Of a DNA stretch of 22,786 nucleotides, positions 21,319-22,786 are shown piece by piece (positions within the stretch are counted from its first letter, which is position 1; each line of letters opens with the position of its first letter). A model generated the notes under the pieces. It saw nothing but the letters and a program-made list of their open reading frames with translations, had not been told where the DNA came from and searched no databases. The stretch is from a virus. The position numbers were made by a program, and so were the translations under genes. Location of the stretch: the IMG/VR virus record IMGVR_UViG_3300017605_000188, positions 1-22,786 of that record. One strand, given 5' to 3'.

Positions 21319-22749
21319 ATGGCGCTCGATCCTTCCGTTGAATACGTCGGCCAAGTCGACACGAGCGACGCTGGTTACCCGTACGGCAAGCCGCAGAACG
21401 TCACCGTCGAGGGCGACGGGACGGGCACGCCACTCGAGGCGGCGCTCGTCAGCGATATCTTCGGCTTTCAGCAAGCGTTGCTGGTGGCGACGGGGATCAC
21501 GCCCAGCGGAACGCCCGACAAAGTCGGCGGGTCGCAGTACCTACAGGCGCTCGTTCGGATCCTGCGTAGGGCGGATGGGTGGGGCGCTGTCGGTGACGAC
21601 GCTGCTGACGACACGACACCGCTACAGAACGCTCTCAACGCTTTCGGTGCGCTAGCGGGCCGCCAGGACTTTCACTTCGTACCCGGCAAGACCTATCGCA
21701 CGACTGGGCTGAGCGTCCCGGCGAACGTCGACCTGTACTTCAACGGCGCGACGCTCAAGATCAACCACGCGACCAACGCGCTCCTGACGTATTCTTCAGC
21801 GGTCAGCGGGAAGCGGCCGCTGAAGATCGTCGACGCTGTTTTCGCATCAACGGGCACGGCGAACTCTGGCCCGACCATCTTTCTGGGAACGACCAACGTC
21901 ATCCTCGAAATTGAGGACTGCTGGTTTGGTTCGTCGTCAAATACGAACGGCAAGTTCGTCGACGGCGGCTCGATCACTGGGCAGGTTACGGCGAAGCGTT
22001 GCGTGTTCGAGGGGCGTGGTGATGCGATTCAGGTTCATCTCGGGGCTGGCGTGCTGCGCGAGGAAGACTGCCGGCACATCGTGCCTGCCACGTACAGCAA
22101 TTCCTGCGTCAAGGTCGGTGCCGGCCAAGCGTGGGTGTCCAAAGCATCCTTCGAGCTGACGGCTCACTCGTCGGGCACGATGGCGTGCATCGAGGTGACC
22201 AGCGCGAACTCGGTTCTGCACCTCGATGACAACGACTTCCTGAACGATACCGATCCGGCGACTTCCGTCGCGATCAAGTGGGGTGCGCTCGCGGCGAAGA
22301 TCGTGGAGCGCGGCTCGACGTTCGCCGGAAACATCACGCCCTATAGCGGTTCCGTTGTCTTGGCAGACGGCTCGTCCTTGGAGCTGCGGCAACACGGCAC
22401 GGAAAGCCCGACGACCGAGACCTATACGATCCCGGACGACTTCGAGAGTTTCACGCTGGTAGCCGACAACTTCAACACGTTCCCCATCGCGCTCACGATG
22501 CCGAAGATTCGGTTCATCGGGCAGGAGTTCGACCTACAGGTCTACAACAAGGGCGTCACGCCCTGGGCCACCACGCCAGACATCGACGCAATGGGTCCGG
22601 ACCTGTGCACCGTCAGCGATCCGCTCAATGGAGCGTTCATCAAGACGGGCCGCTTCCGGGTCATGCTCAATGACTTTGGAGCTGACTACCGTTGGACGCT
22701 GGTCGGCGGATGGTCGGAAGCGTACCAACGCGGGGTCACGATCGGCTAG
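21319..22749 (+). CDS. Tail fibre/tailspike with pectate-lyase-like beta-helix
   Basis: This 476-residue protein is a candidate receptor-binding protein that may also degrade surface polysaccharide. The N-terminal 82 residues (GTGTPLEAALVSDIFGFQQA, then LLVATGITPSGTPDKVGGSQ) match the virion-attachment part of many phage fibres. Residues 86-147 resemble the start of the pectate-lyase superfamily: WGAVGDDAADDTTPLQNALN, DFHFVPGKTYRTTGLSVPAN, LYFNGATLKI. Residues 165-370 continue as short strands with recurring I/V-x-D/E-x-x-F/W turns (ILEIEDCWFGSS, VTAKRCVFEGRGDAI), the look of a right-handed beta-helix. The last 100 residues are a beta-rich cap. No catalytic residues can be assigned by eye. 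The preceding bases (GAGACCAATAA) contain no good ribosome binding site. Confidence 0.8.
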   Translation: MALDPSVEYVGQVDTSDAGYPYGKPQNVTVEGDGTGTPLEAALVSDIFGFQQALLVATGITPSGTPDKVGGSQYLQALVRILRRADGWGAVGDDAADDTTPLQNALNAFGALAGRQDFHFVPGKTYRTTGLSVPANVDLYFNGATLKINHATNALLTYSSAVSGKRPLKIVDAVFASTGTANSGPTIFLGTTNVILEIEDCWFGSSSNTNGKFVDGGSITGQVTAKRCVFEGRGDAIQVHLGAGVLREEDCRHIVPATYSNSCVKVGAGQAWVSKASFELTAHSSGTMACIEVTSANSVLHLDDNDFLNDTDPATSVAIKWGALAAKIVERGSTFAGNITPYSGSVVLADGSSLELRQHGTESPTTETYTIPDDFESFTLVADNFNTFPIALTMPKIRFIGQEFDLQVYNKGVTPWATTPDIDAMGPDLCTVSDPLNGAFIKTGRFRVMLNDFGADYRWTLVGGWSEAYQRGVTIG

Positions 22750-22786
22750 TTGCAGGAGACGCACGACGCTTGGTCGCCGCTCTCGA

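Noticed and set aside
22750-22786. Possible next gene: AGGAG at 22754-22758 followed by TTG at 22770
   Set aside because: Only about five codons remain before the window ends, and the spacing is long; it cannot be supported.

Overview
The window is a single, densely packed, all-plus-strand block of structural genes from a tailed phage or prophage. It holds 23 recognisable protein genes plus two overlapping products: a nested scaffold and a frameshift extension. Coding density is very high. Only three gaps exceed 40 bases, apart from about 110 bases at the left edge and about 40 at the right. No tRNA, rRNA, CRISPR array, insertion sequence, integrase, repressor, replication or lysis gene is visible. 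The DNA is GC-rich, with strongly G/C-ending codons, several GTG starts and Ala/Pro-rich linkers. This points to a GC-rich bacterial host. A myxobacterium-like or other GC-rich proteobacterial host would fit, but nothing in the window proves it.

Region 1 (112-9036) is a lambda-type packaging and head module in lambda order: small terminase (Nu1-like), large terminase (GpA family), a small gpW-like connector candidate, portal (gpB family), S49 capsid protease with a C-terminal scaffold (gpC/Nu3-like), decoration protein (gpD), major capsid (gpE), and two tandem paralogous small proteins in the gpFI position. Region 2 (9039-10114) holds two neck or tail-completion proteins. Region 3 (10111-21309) is a Mu-type contractile tail: sheath, tube, tail assembly chaperone with a -1 frameshift, tape measure, DNA-circularisation protein (Mu gpN-like), baseplate hub (gp44/P-like), spike (gp45-like), two uncharacterised proteins, gp46-like wedge and gp47/J-like wedge. 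Region 4 (21319-22749) is a tail fibre or tailspike with a pectate-lyase-like beta-helix. The genome is therefore a mosaic of a siphovirus-type head and a myovirus-type tail.

The genes read as one late operon. Many neighbours share ATGA or GTGA stop/start overlaps, which suggests translational coupling. The three real gaps flank the genes whose products are needed in most copies (capsid, sheath, tube), and each contains strong inverted repeats.

The most striking observations are three. A roughly 90-residue beta-rich domain occurs as an insertion in both the decoration protein and the tail sheath. A canonical T TTT TTG slippery heptamer at 12828-12834 joins the tail assembly chaperone to a 79-residue -1 frame extension. 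An internal ATG in the protease gene would give a free Nu3-like scaffold.
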